In this document: positions 43,640-55,765 of the stretch, piece by piece | Numbering within the stretch: the first letter of the stretch is position 1 | Layout: each line of letters begins with the position of its first letter | Origin: Aradus depressus | Taxonomy: Eukaryota > Arthropoda > Insecta > Hemiptera > Aradidae | Direction: 5' to 3' | Assembly: GCA_963662175.1 (NCBI GenBank) | Contig: OY759217.1 | Location: forward strand, 20,628,679-20,692,678 | Length of the DNA: 64,000 bases | Notes under the pieces: generated by a model | The model's database searches: none | What the model was told of the DNA's origin: nothing | What the model saw: the letters and a program-made list of their open reading frames with translations, nothing else | Program-made: the position numbers and the translations under genes

Positions 43640-44350
43640 CAATAATTCTGTACCTCGGAGGTAAACTGCACTATATGATATAACGCAATTTTACAGCTGA
43701 GCGCTTTTAAATTTTGAACTGTCAATTTCACCACAATGTCATTAAATTTCCATGCTTTCATAACTACAGTTATTCTAAACCATTCATTGAAATACTCAGG
43801 CGACATTAAAAGATAAATATGTGTATCTTTTTATTGCCTCAAAATAAAAAAAGTATCAAGTGGACTTAGTTCTGTTTCTCCCCAAATTGACATTAGGGTT
43901 AGTGCAGTTTACCAACCTGTTATTTTGTAATTACTTTAAAAAGGAGATGATGCAGTATACCACTAAACAGAGCTCAAACCGATGTACAATTTAGTGCAAA
44001 AAATATATAATGTTTTGTTTTTCTAATTTTTCTGAGGATGGTGTAACAACCGAAAGCGCCCACCCTAAGGCTTGTGAGGGAAAGGAGTATATTTTTCTTG
44101 TTGATTTTTTCTCCAGAGATAGGTATCTACTTTTTTTTTTTTAGTATATTTCGGGACACGTCCACGTCCCTTCTTCTGGTCACTATGAACATTTTTCTTT
44201 TTTTTTCTTTTTTTAGCTACAACCTTGTCTGTGGCGGTCTCTCTCTCTCTCTCTTCACAGAACTAACTGTTTAACAAGACCGAGGTAATTTTCTAATTGG
44301 CAGTTGGGCGGACCAATCAAACATTCTCATATTCACAACACAATGCCCAT
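43640..44350. other. Spacer with hammerhead-like relics
   Basis: CTGAGGATGG..ACCGAAAGCG near 44031-44060 and, on the minus strand, AGAAGAAGGGAC..TCCCGAAATATAC near 44140-44180 resemble decayed ribozyme blocks. A CT-repeat lies at 44237-44254. No gene. Confidence 0.3.
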
Positions 44351-44352
44351 CT

Positions 44353-44425
44353 GAGGGCGCCGGTAGCTCAGAGTAGCCTGTTAGCATTCTGAGCTCAAGA
44401 TCGGTTTTGAGACCTTTCCTGAACC
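44353..44425 (+). mobile_element. SINE family 1 head only
   Basis: GAGGGCGCCGGTAGCTCAGA to GATCGGTTTTGAGACC; truncated after the B-box. Confidence 0.65.
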
Positions 44426-44664
44426 CTCCTTCCCCTTCGGCCTATATCGCTGAAATGTGACAGGTTATGTCCTTATCGGATTTTGACTTTCAATATGAAA
44501 TTTCATGTCGATAAATTCATTACATCGGCAGTTATTGGTTTTTTTTAATTGCCCCCCCCCCCCCCCCCTCTGATTTCCTCGTTCCTTTTTGCCGATTCCG
44601 CTGAAAATTAATAAGTGTTGTCCGTTTTGAATTCACATATGAATTTTTGAGTCAATACATCAGA

Positions 44665-44890
44665 ACTAAGCTAGGGTGGAGTTGATTCATGGGACAAGAT
44701 CGTATTTGGGATTGGATCTATGGCAGATGGTGACGGAAACAGACTACCCGATGTTCTGCCGATTCGTCGGCTCCTGGCGGGAGCAGAAATAGGCAATGTA
44801 AGATGGGCTGGGGACGATCGGCGCAATATTTCCGCCGATGACCAATCCCAGTCCCTCAGTAACCCCTTGATCTCCGGCTTTGACTGAACG
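44665..44890 (+). pseudogene. LINE C-terminal relic
   Basis: Matches the 60488-60760 relic at protein level in scattered frames (VELIHGTRSYLGLDL-like, then FCRFVGSWREQK). Composition is richer in G+C than the flanks. Confidence 0.5.
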
Positions 44891-44944
44891 TTGACTGGGT
44901 GATGTTGCTGCAATGCAAGGCTTTTAAAATAAAAAAAAAAAAAA

Positions 44945-45140
44945 AAATACATCAGAACGCAGTTATTAGCGTTAAGCCTCCATGTGATACCCTCCTTCCC
45001 TTTGGACAATTTGGCTGAAAATTGATACCGGATACTTTCATATTTGTAATCTGGATGTCGGAAAACATAAAATTTCCTTAAAAACTTCTCATCGATTTTC
45101 AACCAATTACATAACTTACCTTATACTTTGTATAACTGGT
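44945..45140. repeat. F3 repeat remnant
   Basis: TTCCCTTTGGACAATTTGGC, GAAAACATAAAATTTCC and TACTTTGTATAACTGGTGAA are F3 blocks. 44480-44665 just upstream is a second unit. Confidence 0.5.
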
Positions 45141-45579
45141 GAAGTAAAAACGGAAATTTCAAATTTCTTGTTGCAGTTGTTGAAATTGAAACAAGGAGAG
45201 GGACAATGAGAATGGTTATGGAGCTCATATGTACTGCACCGCAACAGAATTTAAATTTGAATAACAGAATAACAGAGGTGACAAAGCTGATAACTTGGGG
45301 ATCAGGGCAGTTAATTTCCAGGGTAACTTTCCAGTATACTGGAGATAAGCCGGGTGAAGGCTAGCCGCTCGCTCCATGAAAGGCTTTGATTAGTGGCCTC
45401 ACATTATACAATTAGACTCTAATTACATTACAATTATCCTGGCTATTCTTTATCTAGCCCTTACTTAAATTACAAATTTGTTGGAACATGGTTTAAATAA
45501 TGTATGTAATCTTTCTTCAGTTATATCGTAACTACAGTTTCAGAAAGTACAGATAATATAGTTACGATATAACTACAGT

Positions 45580-45887
45580 TGCTCAAGAACGTGGGTTCGT
45601 ACTCCGACCGAGGCCCTTAGTTTATTTTATCTGGGAAGGTAAAATGAACTTAACCACGCCGACCTTCGGATGGGACGTTAAGCGATGGTCCCAAGCTTGT
45701 ACGATGTCAGGTACTCGTTAAAGACCCCTACCCTAGATGAATAAAAATTTAAGGTAGACAAAATTTAGGACTCCCACAGTAGAGTCGGGCTCATGTCCAC
45801 CAGAGTGACGAAAGAGCGCTCTGGTAGTAGGCGATATGACCTCGTAGTTAAAGCCCTGGCATGAGTGATAAAACCTAACCTAACCTA
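45580..45887 (+). mobile_element. SINE family 1, head-truncated, intact tail
   Basis: Starts inside the tRNA region (CAAGAACGTGGGTTCG) and runs to GATAAAACCTAACCTAACCT. Confidence 0.8.
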
Positions 45888-46860
45888 GTAACATTAATTA
45901 CACTATATTATGGATATTTCCATTCTACAATTAATACATTGAAGATCTTGTAGCTCTAGTGCTAATATTTTCAGAATAAAAAAAAAAAAAACAGTCAATA
46001 ATAAAAATGCTTCTAAGAATAATTTTTATTATTAAGTCTTTATTTATTTATAAATAAAATACTCATATACAAATAATTCGAAAATAAAAAATTGTATACT
46101 AAAGATGACCTCTTGGTCAGATGACCTTCAGACTAGATCGTATCACTTAGCGTTCAAATATAGAACAACAAAATACAATTACAACTTGTTTAAAAATCAA
46201 ATTATACCTTCGCCTAAGTACATAATAAATTTTATTTACAAACAAGAAAGGATCTTATCGATATAAATATATATCTTTGACCTTTAAAATTCGAATCAAA
46301 ATAATCATAATCTTCTGGTTCGGTGTAATAATATTCATTTCAGATATTAATTGTGAATCATAAGATTTGAGCCTAGTTATAATAAATGTTACAAAATGAT
46401 AATAAAAATTAATACGACTTAAAAAGATTAATGAATGGTAAATAATAATAGGATTAAATAGTAATAAGTAATATTATTGTTATAATAAACTATGATATTT
46501 TTGGCTCGTCTACAATAATTAGCAAGAGAGGTCCAACATTTTCTATTCAAGTACCTCATCATTTCATCCTCGGTTAGTTGTTCTCTTGCAAACCATTTCA
46601 AGTATGTACTGTTTGGTATGTACTGTCAATTACTTTCAGACCACACATCTGACAAAAAAACTAAAAATAATAAATAATAATAATCAAAGAAAAAGTTGTA
46701 GAGAAATATTTAATATACTTACCATCACGTGTGTATCAATGTAAGTAGCAAATCTTGCCATTTCCTGATCTGTTTTAATTTGAAGCATTAATGATCAATA
46801 TAAAATATAATAACATTTTTTCTGTCAACAATTTTAGACATTATTATACGAGAAAGAAAG
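45888..46860. other. Intergenic, extremely AT-rich
   Basis: No supported features. Confidence 0.3.
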
Positions 46861-47165
46861 AAGAATTTGAAACAACGAAACATTGTTGCTATATTTTTGA
46901 AAGAAGTATAACTCTTAAAGGAATCACCTTGATCTTCCCCACTTTCTGAAAGCAATTGATACAATAAAGAAATTTTGAATTCAACTAAAAATTATTCAAG
47001 TTATTTACTATTCGGAAACGAGATTTTTTTCTCATTGTTCAAAAAGAAAAAGAAATAACTATTAGGTATATATTTCATATTTTGCCTTCATTTTTATTTT
47101 TGTGGTGGAGCTTCCCCATCCGACATCCTAAAAGTTTTACAGAAATTTCGTTTTGTTTAATTTTT
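46861..47165. repeat. Dispersed repeat R1, partial
   Basis: CCACTTTCTGAAAGCAATTG, ACTATTCGGAAACGAGATTT and TGGAGCTTCCCCATCCGACA are R1 blocks. Ends just before a SINE. Confidence 0.45.
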
Positions 47166-47211
47166 TTAAATATAATTAGATTTATTAAATATTTACTTTA
47201 TTCTTATTTGA

Positions 47212-47559
47212 TAGGTTAGGTTAGGTTTTATGACTCATGCCCGGGCTTTAACTACGAGGTCATATCGCCTACTACCAGAGCGCTCTTTCGTCACTCTGGT
47301 GGACATGAGCCCGACTCTACTTTGGGAGTCCTAAATTTTGCCTACCCTAAATTTTTATTCATCTAGGGTAGGGGTCTTTAACGAGTACCTGACATCGTAC
47401 AAGCTTGGGACCATCGCTTAACGTCCCATCCGAAGGACGGCGTGCTTAAGTTTATTTTACCTCCCAGATAAAATAAACTAAGGGCCTCGGTCGGGCTACG
47501 AACCCACGACCTTGAGCTCAGAAGTCAAGCACGCATACCACTGAACTACCGGCGCCCTC
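47212..47559 (-). mobile_element. SINE family 1, young full-length copy
   Basis: Begins with the tail complement AGGTTAGGTTAGGTTTTATG and ends with the head complement CTACCGGCGCCCTC; body intact. Confidence 0.88.
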
Positions 47560-48358
47560 TCTTATTTGTTAAAATATTTTTTTTGTTCTCTATACCTACT
47601 TAATTTCTAATGTACTCATCATCTAAAGAATAATAATACAAAAAATCCATATGTTATTTAAAAAATAAATGTTAAGAGTTTTAGATTCTTTTATTTTCTA
47701 TTATTTAATTTTTTTATTTTTATCGTTATATAAAAGTTGTGGACTTCATGAGCATAGCATGGATTATTAATTAGCGGAAAATACACATACTATTGTTTAT
47801 ATGTTTTTATATTCATTATTTGTTGATCTATATAATTACTCATATTAATCCAATTATCTTGTTACGATTTAACGAAAACAAATATTAATATTTTATTATT
47901 ATTATTATTTGAAAGTTGTGGAGTTTATAAGCATAGCATGGATTATTAATCCTTAGCGGAAAAGACATATTTCACATGAAATATTTGAGGGAAGAAGTTA
48001 GCTTTTTCAAACCTTTTTCAGAATTCGGCGTTTAGATTAGAAGTATTAAGTATTTTTCAGAAACCAGTGATGCTGTTCATATCGGTATATATGTTTCTTT
48101 AATGCCCTTCCCACTTCTTGAAGACAATAGAAACAATAAGAATATTTAAATTTCAATTAAAAATGTTTATCTTAAAGGAAACCTTCTATTCGGAAACGAA
48201 ATTTTTTTCTCATTGTTCAAAAATAATGAAATAACCGTATTAAAAAAAAAAAAATCGTGTTTCATATTCAAAAACATAGATATCCTCTCTAAGTAAATAA
48301 AACAAACTTATTTTTTGAAATATTGTCTATTCCACTAAAGATATATATATACATATAT

Positions 48359-48393
48359 AACTACCGGTTTCGGCTTTATACCATCGTCAGGTC
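48359..48393 (-). ncRNA. Hammerhead-like motif
   Basis: Minus strand: GAC, CUGACGA, U, GGU..GCC stem II, GAAA, palindromic ACC/GGU stem III, A cleavage base, GUU pairing with GAC. Consensus core apart from the extra U. Confidence 0.55.
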
Positions 48394-48633
48394 TAGTTAT
48401 GAACTAAGTCAGTTTGCAGAGAGCGACCCTTCAAATACATCTCAGGTCAAAGGGTGCTATTAAAATTTGGGAGTCCCCCGGCTGTACCGTTAGCTAACTC
48501 ATGAAATATTTCTTAACAAATTTCATGAGTTAGCTAACGGTACAGCCGGGGGACTCCCAAGTTTTAATAGCACCCTTTGACCTGAGATGTATTTGAAGAG
48601 TCGCTCTCTGCAAACTGACTTAGTTCATAACTA

Positions 48634-48668
48634 GATCTGACGATGGTGTAAAGCCGAAACCGGTAGTT
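48634..48668 (+). ncRNA. Hammerhead-like motif
   Basis: Plus-strand partner: GAT, CTGACGA (48637-48643), T, GGT..GCC, GAAA (48656-48659), CCGGT, A, GTT. Confidence 0.5.
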
Positions 48669-49225
48669 ATATATGTATATATATATCTTTAGTGGAATAG
48701 ACAATATTTCAAAAAATAAGTTTGTTTTATTTATTTATTACAAGTTTCCACAATATGTCCGCGTTCCTCAACTTAGAAGTTGATCCTCTCTAAGCTCTGT
48801 CGAATGTACGTTTTAATCAACATTTTTTATTACTTATACTAATTTATATTTCTTGTTTTTCACTTTTATTTATTTAGCATTTTAGTATTTTCTCTATTTC
48901 GCACTTTGTGATCTGAGGGAGAGGCGTCGAGAAAAAAAGACTGCCGGAAAAGTTATAAAAAATTATTATCTAAATAATTTAATTAAAAAATATTTACTGT
49001 AATTATAAATATTAGTATTTTTTAGTCATATTTTCAAGTATTTATTCATTTAATTTTTTAAACTCTAATCCGTGAGTCAGACTCTAAGATTTAATATTTG
49101 TTTATGAATCTAATTTATAGTATTATAAAATAGTTATGTATCTAATTAGCTATGTTAATGTATATATTCTTATGACTTATCCTATTATCTTAGGGTTTAA
49201 TGGAAATAAATATCATTATGGGACC

Positions 49226-50097
49226 AGGAAAATATTCATTGTATCACATTATCCTAAATAATGTATGTAATATTTATTCTCTAAAGTCACATTTGTTACC
49301 AATTTTATGAAGAATTCGAATTCTCCCTGACACCGAATTTAGGTTAAATGTTCTGGAACTGTAGTTATATCTCTACTTAAAACTTGTCAAAATTTGAAAA
49401 TTAAACCTGTTTCTGCGTAAGAATTGTTCAAATTTGAAAACCAGGAGAAGGAAGGAGGTTAGAAAGCCAATTTGGTTGTGTTGTCTCAAATAGAAGGGAT
49501 TACTGTGGGATTTCTCCTTTTCAGATGTGAAATGCCAAAGGAAGGTTGGGGGTAGGTTCCCCGCCCTAACAGGATGTAAATATTATTCTAGGTCTCTCCT
49601 GAAATCTGTCAGCCGGGATTCATATTAAATTTGGGACGACATCCCCAATCCCAGATGTTTTCTTTTGCAACACATCCTTTCTCCAACAAAAGTCAACATC
49701 AGAAACAAAAGGTTTCTTTGTAAGCAAAACATTTTATTTTACCTGCAGACATACCTATAAAAAGAGATACAATTGAGAAAGAATTAGATGACTTCATAAT
49801 TAATTGTTATAAATTTAAGCCCTGAAAATATTTTCAAAACAATTTATTTGTTGTTTTTTTTCTATTGAAAATAGGGGGGGAAACGTCGGCTTTGGGTCAA
49901 GAGTAATGGGTGAAATGGATAATTCACTATGGTCTAATAGGCAAAGAAAGAAATCAAGAATATCAGAGTTTATGGCTAACAGCGAGTTGATGGGGGCTGG
50001 GTCTTCCTTCGGGTTGCTAATGTTAATTGTAATATAAAAAATAGTAGTACAAATCTGTGGTAGGAGAGGGTTTATAGGATAGTTAAAGAATACAAGT
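49226..50097. other. Intergenic, nothing recognised
   Basis: Less AT-rich than average at 49440-49700 but no frame with family or splice support. Confidence 0.3.
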
Positions 50098-50111
50098 CTA
50101 GAGATATAGTT

Positions 50112-50450
50112 AGGTTAGGTTTTATGACTCATGCCCGGGCTAACTACGAGTTCATATCGCCTACTACCAGAGCGCTCTTTCGTCACTCTGGTGGACATGA
50201 GCCCGACTCTACTATAGGAGTCCTAAATTTTGCCTACCCTAAATTTTTATTCACCTAGGGTAGGGGTCTTTAACGAGTACCTGACATCGTACAGGCTCGG
50301 GGCCATCGCTTAGCGTCCCATTCGAAGGACGGCGTGCTTAAGTTTATTTTACCTCCCAGATAAAATAAACTAAGGGCCTCGGTCGGGTTTCGAACCCACG
50401 ATCTTGAGTTCAGAAGACAAGCATTCATACCACTGAGCTACCGGCGCCCT
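50112..50450 (-). mobile_element. SINE family 1, full-length with 14-bp target duplication
   Basis: CTAGAGATATAGTT flanks the element exactly (50098-50111 and 50451-50464), proving retroposition. The tail complement AGGTTAGGTTTTATGACTC is next to the left copy, the head complement at the right. Confidence 0.92.
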
Positions 50451-50949
50451 CTAGAGATATAGTTGAGGGAGGTCCACAATAAAAAAAATCTAGGGGCATA
50501 GGTGAGAGAGACCTGAAAAAATAAAATGCAAGGAGACAGTTGCTCCTGCACTCAAAAGGAATACTTACCCGTTGATATAGTTAATCCAGAAGCCCCCGTT
50601 TTAGGACGTCCGGCACTCGTGTATATTATCCTTGAACCAAAACGGACCTTTTCCCCCTACCTGTCTCTTTATAGCGTCAGTTTATGGCAGTTGGAGTGCT
50701 CTTATTGATAAAAATACCTAATTCTCTGATTTAGGATTGAAAGTGGCGGTGACTGCCAAGAAACCTGCACACTGTTAAATTGGGTCATAACTAAAAATTA
50801 TAAATTATTGGCACATGTTGAGTTGTCAAAAAAAAAAAAATTCTTTTTTTTTTTATTTTATTTTTTTTAAGGGGCAGTTCATCCCTGAAGGGTCATGGGT
50901 GGCGCAGAGTTCACTATTGCTTTAGCGGGTGTTTCTCAGCTCCTGCCAG

Positions 50950-51400
50950 CTCTAAATAAACTTCTTGTCTATACACCCATTCCATCGGGGTGTTTTCATG
51001 ATTTTTGAGTTACGTCTACCTACTCTTCGACAGATTTCGCTAAAAATTAGTCACTTGTGTCATTGTGTAGTTTTGAATTTACATACTGAATACTGTGCTG
51101 ACATATCCATTATTATGTTAGTTATTAGAGTTTTTTGAGTTAAGGCCTCCCCTCATTCCATTGGCAAATTAGCCTCAAAATGAATTAGTGTCGTCCTTAT
51201 GGCGTTTTGAATACACATAAAAAATGATGTGTTGATACATTCATTCTATCAGGAGTTATTGTGTTATAACCATACACAGACTTTTTTTTTTCATTTTTGA
51301 ATCAAAGGGAAGAGAAACCTGAAATTACAATTAAATTTAAGCACTGAATTTCTTACCGATTACACAAATTTTCCTATACCTCGTCTAGCTGATGATGTAA
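50950..51400. repeat. F3 repeats, at least two tandem units
   Basis: AAAATTAGTCACTTGTGTCA and AAAATGAATTAGTGTCGTCC about 125 bp apart, each followed by a GAAT(A/T)(C/T)ACATA block, then TGATACATTCATTCTATCAG and CCTCGTCTAGCTGATGATG. Confidence 0.5.
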
Positions 51401-51859
51401 AAATCTCAATCCTGCATTGAATCTAAATAGTGCGTCTAAAACCTCAGATAAAGGGCCTTCTTTCTTATGAATCTCTTGCCTTGGGTAAGAAAATGTTCCC
51501 CTTAGTGATTGTATCATCAGAGCTCGAGGCTGACAGTTGCTTTTACATTATAATGACTAATGGATGGGATGGTTGAAGATGGGGCCAGGGACGGTTGGAG
51601 ATGGAGCCAGGGACGGCTGATTGTATGCTAATTTAAATCGAGGACAAGGAGCAAGATGATCGCCTCATTTGGCCAACCCTCCTTTACATTTGGAACGCGA
51701 AAGCAAAACACAGTTTTTTCAAGTCCTCTTTTATCTAGAGTATCTTTTCACAAACTTTAGGGAATGGAGAATACGACATTTAACGCGAAAGAGGACGACA
51801 TTCAGAAAAGTCTCTATGTAAAAACCTCTTCTATTTTTTGTTTTTAATTCTGGTTACTC

Positions 51860-52290
51860 ATCTAACATCCAGCGTATCCAATCATTCCAATTCAAAGTCC
51901 TGAAAACAATTGTCGATGCTCCATTCTGTTTCCAACCTTACCCTCCATAATGACTTGGAAATTCCTTTTGTGATTGACCTCATCAAATCCCGCTTCTTTA
52001 ATTTCCACTCTAATCCAGTTTCTCGACTCTTGTTATCCCATTCCCATCCATATAATCTCCCTCGAATACTGAAGCGGCGCTGGCCGAGAGACCTATTACT
52101 GTAATTTAGCAAAGGTTTTAGGGAGTGCCGGTGGTGACCAGCTTCTCCCCTCATGTAATCCTCATACCTTAATTTCTCCTTTACTTATTGGTCTGCCTCC
52201 ACTGCTGGACAGTGTACTAGCGAGACGAGAAAGCGGGGAGGATCACTCGAACCCCCGCGGCCTCGTCTGCGTTCGAATATAGTTTTTTAA
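51860..52290 (+). pseudogene. LINE family A 3' end, best copy
   Basis: Coding relic IQRIQSFQFKVLKTIVDAPF, then in the next frame VSNLTLHNDLEIPFVIDLI and LLLSHSHPYNLPRILKRRW followed by PRDLLL and a stop, the C-terminus of a jockey-like LINE. One frameshift near 51930. The 3' UTR (GTGCCGGTGGTGACCAGC, CTGCCTCCACTGCTGGACAG) defines the family. Confidence 0.75.
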
Positions 52291-52862
52291 ATAGTTACAG
52301 CCGAAAATTCATGTTTCTTGTAAATGTAGTAAGTACATACTCAGGAATAACAAAAAAATATATATACATATAAACAAATACACACAACACACACGCATAC
52401 AAATACACACAATACAACAAATACGAATATACACAACAAGACAAAACAAACAATAAAAGTCTTCAAAAAAAGAACGTCGAGAACAAAATATGAAACAGGA
52501 TTATTAGGATGCTATGGAGAAATATTTGAAGAAGACTTAAAATCGCCATTGCCTCCACAGTAGGTATTTGAAACATTAATGGGCCCTATAAAAATTATAA
52601 ATATTTTTCCAAAGCGCCTGGTTGCCATAATGTACGTTTTTAATTTTTTTATCTACAAAAAGATATTTACAACTGTATAAAAAATGTATACAACAAGCAA
52701 ACTCCTTACGCACTGAGTCGACTCATGTATGGCTAATCACTATACAGATACTTTATTTCAAAGCTTTTTATGATATTCATTTATTTATTGAATCTATTTA
52801 TTTATTTTAGCGAATATCGCAAATATTTTCATGTTCTTATCTTAGCAATTAGAATTTATAAA
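52291..52862. other. Intergenic with CA-rich stretch
   Basis: An ACACAA/CATACAAATACACAC-type simple repeat at 52360-52450; no gene. Confidence 0.35.
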
Positions 52863-52889
52863 GCTTTAACTAAATAATGTGTTTTTTTT

Positions 52890-52932
52890 GTAGACTGATG
52901 ATGAGGGCAACTGCGAAAGCCGGCTAGCATAT
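52890..52932 (+). ncRNA. Hammerhead-like motif, isolated
   Basis: CTGATGA (52895-52901), T, short stem II (G..C), GAAA (52915-52918), perfect palindromic AGCC/GGCT stem III, A. Stem I is poorly paired. It resembles the 38.9-kb family (TAGCATA..AATA after the motif). Confidence 0.4.
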
Positions 52933-53109
52933 AATAGTAAAAAAGGTATAAAAAGGTAACAGTAAAAGAGGTAGACATCGAAATTTAGGAAAGGAATATA
53001 TTCCTTTCTATGAAATGTATTCTGCGAGGCAGTTTTAATAACTTGTTCTGTTTATTTAATAACAAGAACAAGTTATAAAAACTTCCTTCCAGTGATTGTG
53101 ATCGTATTC

Positions 53110-53615
53110 CGTTCTTATTGGACTCCCGAGTATCAACCCCAGAAAATGTATCTTTAGGAGTAAATAAACCCTTCCCACCGGATATTGGAATTTAAATTAA
53201 AAAAGGGAGTAAAAAAAGCAAGTTCTTCTCTGTATATATATATGTAAATTGTTTTCCTTCTTTTTCATTTATTTATTAACAAAGTGTGATTCGTTAATAG
53301 CAGCCTTTGTACATTTTGTATGGCTTAAACCATTTTGGGAGCATCCAAAAATGTTGACAACGAAAAATGGATATTTTCAGTTTGTATTGTTTCAGAATAT
53401 TATAAAAATGCTGTTCCACAAAAACATAGGTCATAAATTATCAAAGGACGTCATCAAATAGAGGAGGGATGTTATCTTTGGCCGCTTTGGATGAAAAGTT
53501 TTAAGGATCTAAAATTTGGTGTCGTGTGAGGTGATAGTAGGAGAGGAGTATCTGCAATTGGCGTAGTATAATTGGACTGTAGTCACTAAAGAATTTAGTA
53601 TGGTGTTGTAAATAA
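53110..53615. other. Intergenic, nothing recognised
   Basis: A 70-codon open frame (53249-53461) has no family features. Confidence 0.3.
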
Positions 53616-54300
53616 TCATATATATAAAGCTGAAAATGTCTGTGCGTTGTACCGCTATAACTCACGAACGGCTTGATGGATTTGATTAGTTTTTTTAAAA
53701 ATTTGTTCGTCATCGTCTGTGGAAGGTTATAGGCGTATTAGTACCTCAATATCTGGTCCATCCCAGCATCCACCCACGCAATCTTTGTAACTCAAAAACC
53801 ACTGCAATGATTAATGAGGAATCTTTTTGAATGGATAATTTTTATCTACCGGAAGGTTAAGGTCTATTTTTTAATCAACCCCTGGTCCATCCCAGCATCC
53901 ACTCACGCAATCTTTGTAACTCGAAAACCATTGCAACGATTAATGAGAAATCTTTTTGAATAAATTAGTTTTAGCTCCAGGATGGTTGAAGTCTATGTTT
54001 TAATCAATCTGGTGGTCACAAGCGTTCTCAAGTACGCACTGGGTAGGACGTCCACTGATGCTAAGCATTCACTAGCTGTGGTTTCCGCCGTTGAATGGCG
54101 CGTACTAACCATGGTGCCCAGGGGTCTTAAAAACTTACTAGCTGGGATGTCTGCCGTTGAAGGACTATAAGCGTTATTCCGTATGAATAATTGAAAATTA
54201 TAACATCATGAATGTACTATTGAAGAATTGAAATGGATTCGAACGAGAGATATTACGAGAAAAGTCAAAGTTCCCCGGGCAACGCCGGGTATTACTGCTA
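53616..54300 (+). mobile_element. Non-autonomous Helitron, second copy
   Basis: Same TC start, interior and CCCGGGCAACGCCGGG hairpin as 43112-43635, about 160 bp longer because of an internal segment at 53985-54150. The terminal CTAGT has become CTATA. Confidence 0.8.
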
Positions 54301-54510
54301 TATATACATATTATGAAGTTTGTCCTCAAGAGATAGCGTTCATTGTCGTCCGATGATTGATTTCAGTCGTCCAAATTGTCTTTTGAGGTTTGTGCGTTTC
54401 AGTCTGATGGTTGCCCAAGTTAAGCGTCTAACTGAATGATGTCCTAGATATCGGACAGTGTCCGATGTATGAATGGGTTGGTTGTTTTACAAATATAATA
54501 ATAATAATAA

Positions 54511-55545
54511 GATGACCTGGCCCATTTGCTCCTCCACTGTCCTGCCTACTCTCCACTCAGGGATATGCTCCTAGCTAGGTACTTGCCCCCTCTTCGCTAT
54601 GGACCACCTCGCCTCTCTCTATCTCCACCTAACTAAGGCTCTCCTCCACTGTCCTGCCTACTCTCCACTCAGAGATATGCTCATAGCTAGGTACTTGCCC
54701 CCTCTTCGCTATGGACCACTTGAACTACCTCGCCTCTCTCTATCTCCACCTAACTAAGGCTCTCCTCCACTGTCCTGCCTACTCTCCACTCAGAGATATG
54801 CTCCTAGCTAGGTACTTGCCCCCTCTTCGCTATGGACCACTTGAACCACCTCGCCTCTCTCTATCTCCACCTAACTAAGGCTCTCCTCCACTGTCCTGCC
54901 TACTCTCCACTCAGAGATATGCTCATAGCTAGGTACTTGCCCCCTCTTCGCTATGGACCACTTGAACCACCTCGCCTCTCTCTATCTCCACCTAACTAAG
55001 GCTCTCCTCCACTGTCCTGCCTACTCTCCACTCAGAGATATGCTCCTAGCTAGGTACTTGCCCCCTCTTCGCTATGGACCACTTGAACCACCTCGCCTCT
55101 CTCTATCTCTACCTAACTAAGGCTCTCCAACATAAGAAAATAATACTGGGTAGCATATAAATATTATTGGATTGTACTGATTTAGTTTATTATACTTTAG
55201 TCATTATTATTGTTTTTACTTATTTTAATTTTCAAGTATGTTATTTCTTTTTTTTTTTATTAGTTCCAAGCTAGTCATTTATTTTGTATGTTATCCTCAA
55301 CCATAGTGTGTATTAATATATGGCTCCCCATTTCCATTTCTATTATTTATACGCAAGAAAGATCTTCATTTTCTTCTCCTGTGTCTGCTTTTTATGTTCT
55401 CAATTATTTACTTTGTTTTTATGTTTTGTTTTTTTTGCATTATGTCTATAAGGTCACTATTGTATATAAGACTCCAATCTCTTGCAATAGGATCCATGTA
55501 CCTTATGCACCATCTTCTTATGCAATAAAGAATTATTATTGTTTT
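54511..55545 (+). pseudogene. LINE C-terminal relic and 3' UTR, with internal minisatellite
   Basis: Starts at an ATA/ATAA microsatellite and opens DDLAHLLLHCPAYSPLRDML, the H-x4-C tail of a LINE zinc knuckle. The coding unit is then tandemly repeated (see next entry). A non-coding 3' region follows to an AATAAAGAATTATTATT end near 55540. Confidence 0.65.
54529..55128 (+). repeat. Minisatellite, 121-bp unit, five copies
   Basis: CTCCTCCACTGTCCTGCCTA recurs at 54529, 54641, 54762, 54883 and 55004. Four spacings are 112, 121, 121 and 121 bp; the first unit lacks nine bases. Units differ by only a few changes. 121 is not a multiple of three, so the LINE frame is lost after the first unit. Confidence 0.95.
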
Positions 55546-55639
55546 ACAAATATTAAAATGTTAAATTTACTAATCGACCTTTATTTACTAACATAATTCA
55601 TTAAATACTCACTCCTCCCCTTTTTACTCCCCTCCACGT

Positions 55640-55765
55640 ATATAGCCAACATTTAGAACTCCCACAATGAAGTCAGGCTTATGTCCACCTGAGCGCTCTT
55701 TAGTCGCTTTGGTGGACATGAGCCCGACTCTGCTATAGGTTCCAAATTCTCCTAGAGATAAAAAA
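55640..55765. repeat. Inverted pair of SINE family 1 fragments
   Basis: GGCTTATGTCCACCTGAG and TTTGGTGGACATGAGCCCGA face each other around CGCTCTTTAG, forming a hairpin from two SINE 3' pieces. Confidence 0.5.

Larger units (their letters stand above)
48294..48782 (-). mobile_element. Palindromic ribozyme-bearing retroelement
   Basis: Arms of about 210 bp (48294-48505 and 48518-48735) are near-perfect inverted copies around ATTTCTTAACAA. The 12-bp repeat ATCCTCTCTAAG flanks the insert (48282-48293, 48783-48794). After the second arm a tail contains ATTACAAGTTTCCACAATAT, whose complement reads as a possible ORF end (DILWKLVINK then stop). Part of the right flank before the duplication may be R1 sequence. 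Confidence 0.7.
48090..49225 (+). repeat. Dispersed repeat R1, interrupted
   Basis: R1 blocks lie on both sides (48115-48293, 48757-49225: CTTGAAGACAATAGAAACAA, then GCTCTGTCGAATGTACGTTT and the tail AATGGAAATAAATATCATTA). The insertion at 48294 divides it. Confidence 0.55.

Noticed and set aside
50526..50708. 60-codon frame
   Set aside because: No splice context, family motif or conservation signal.
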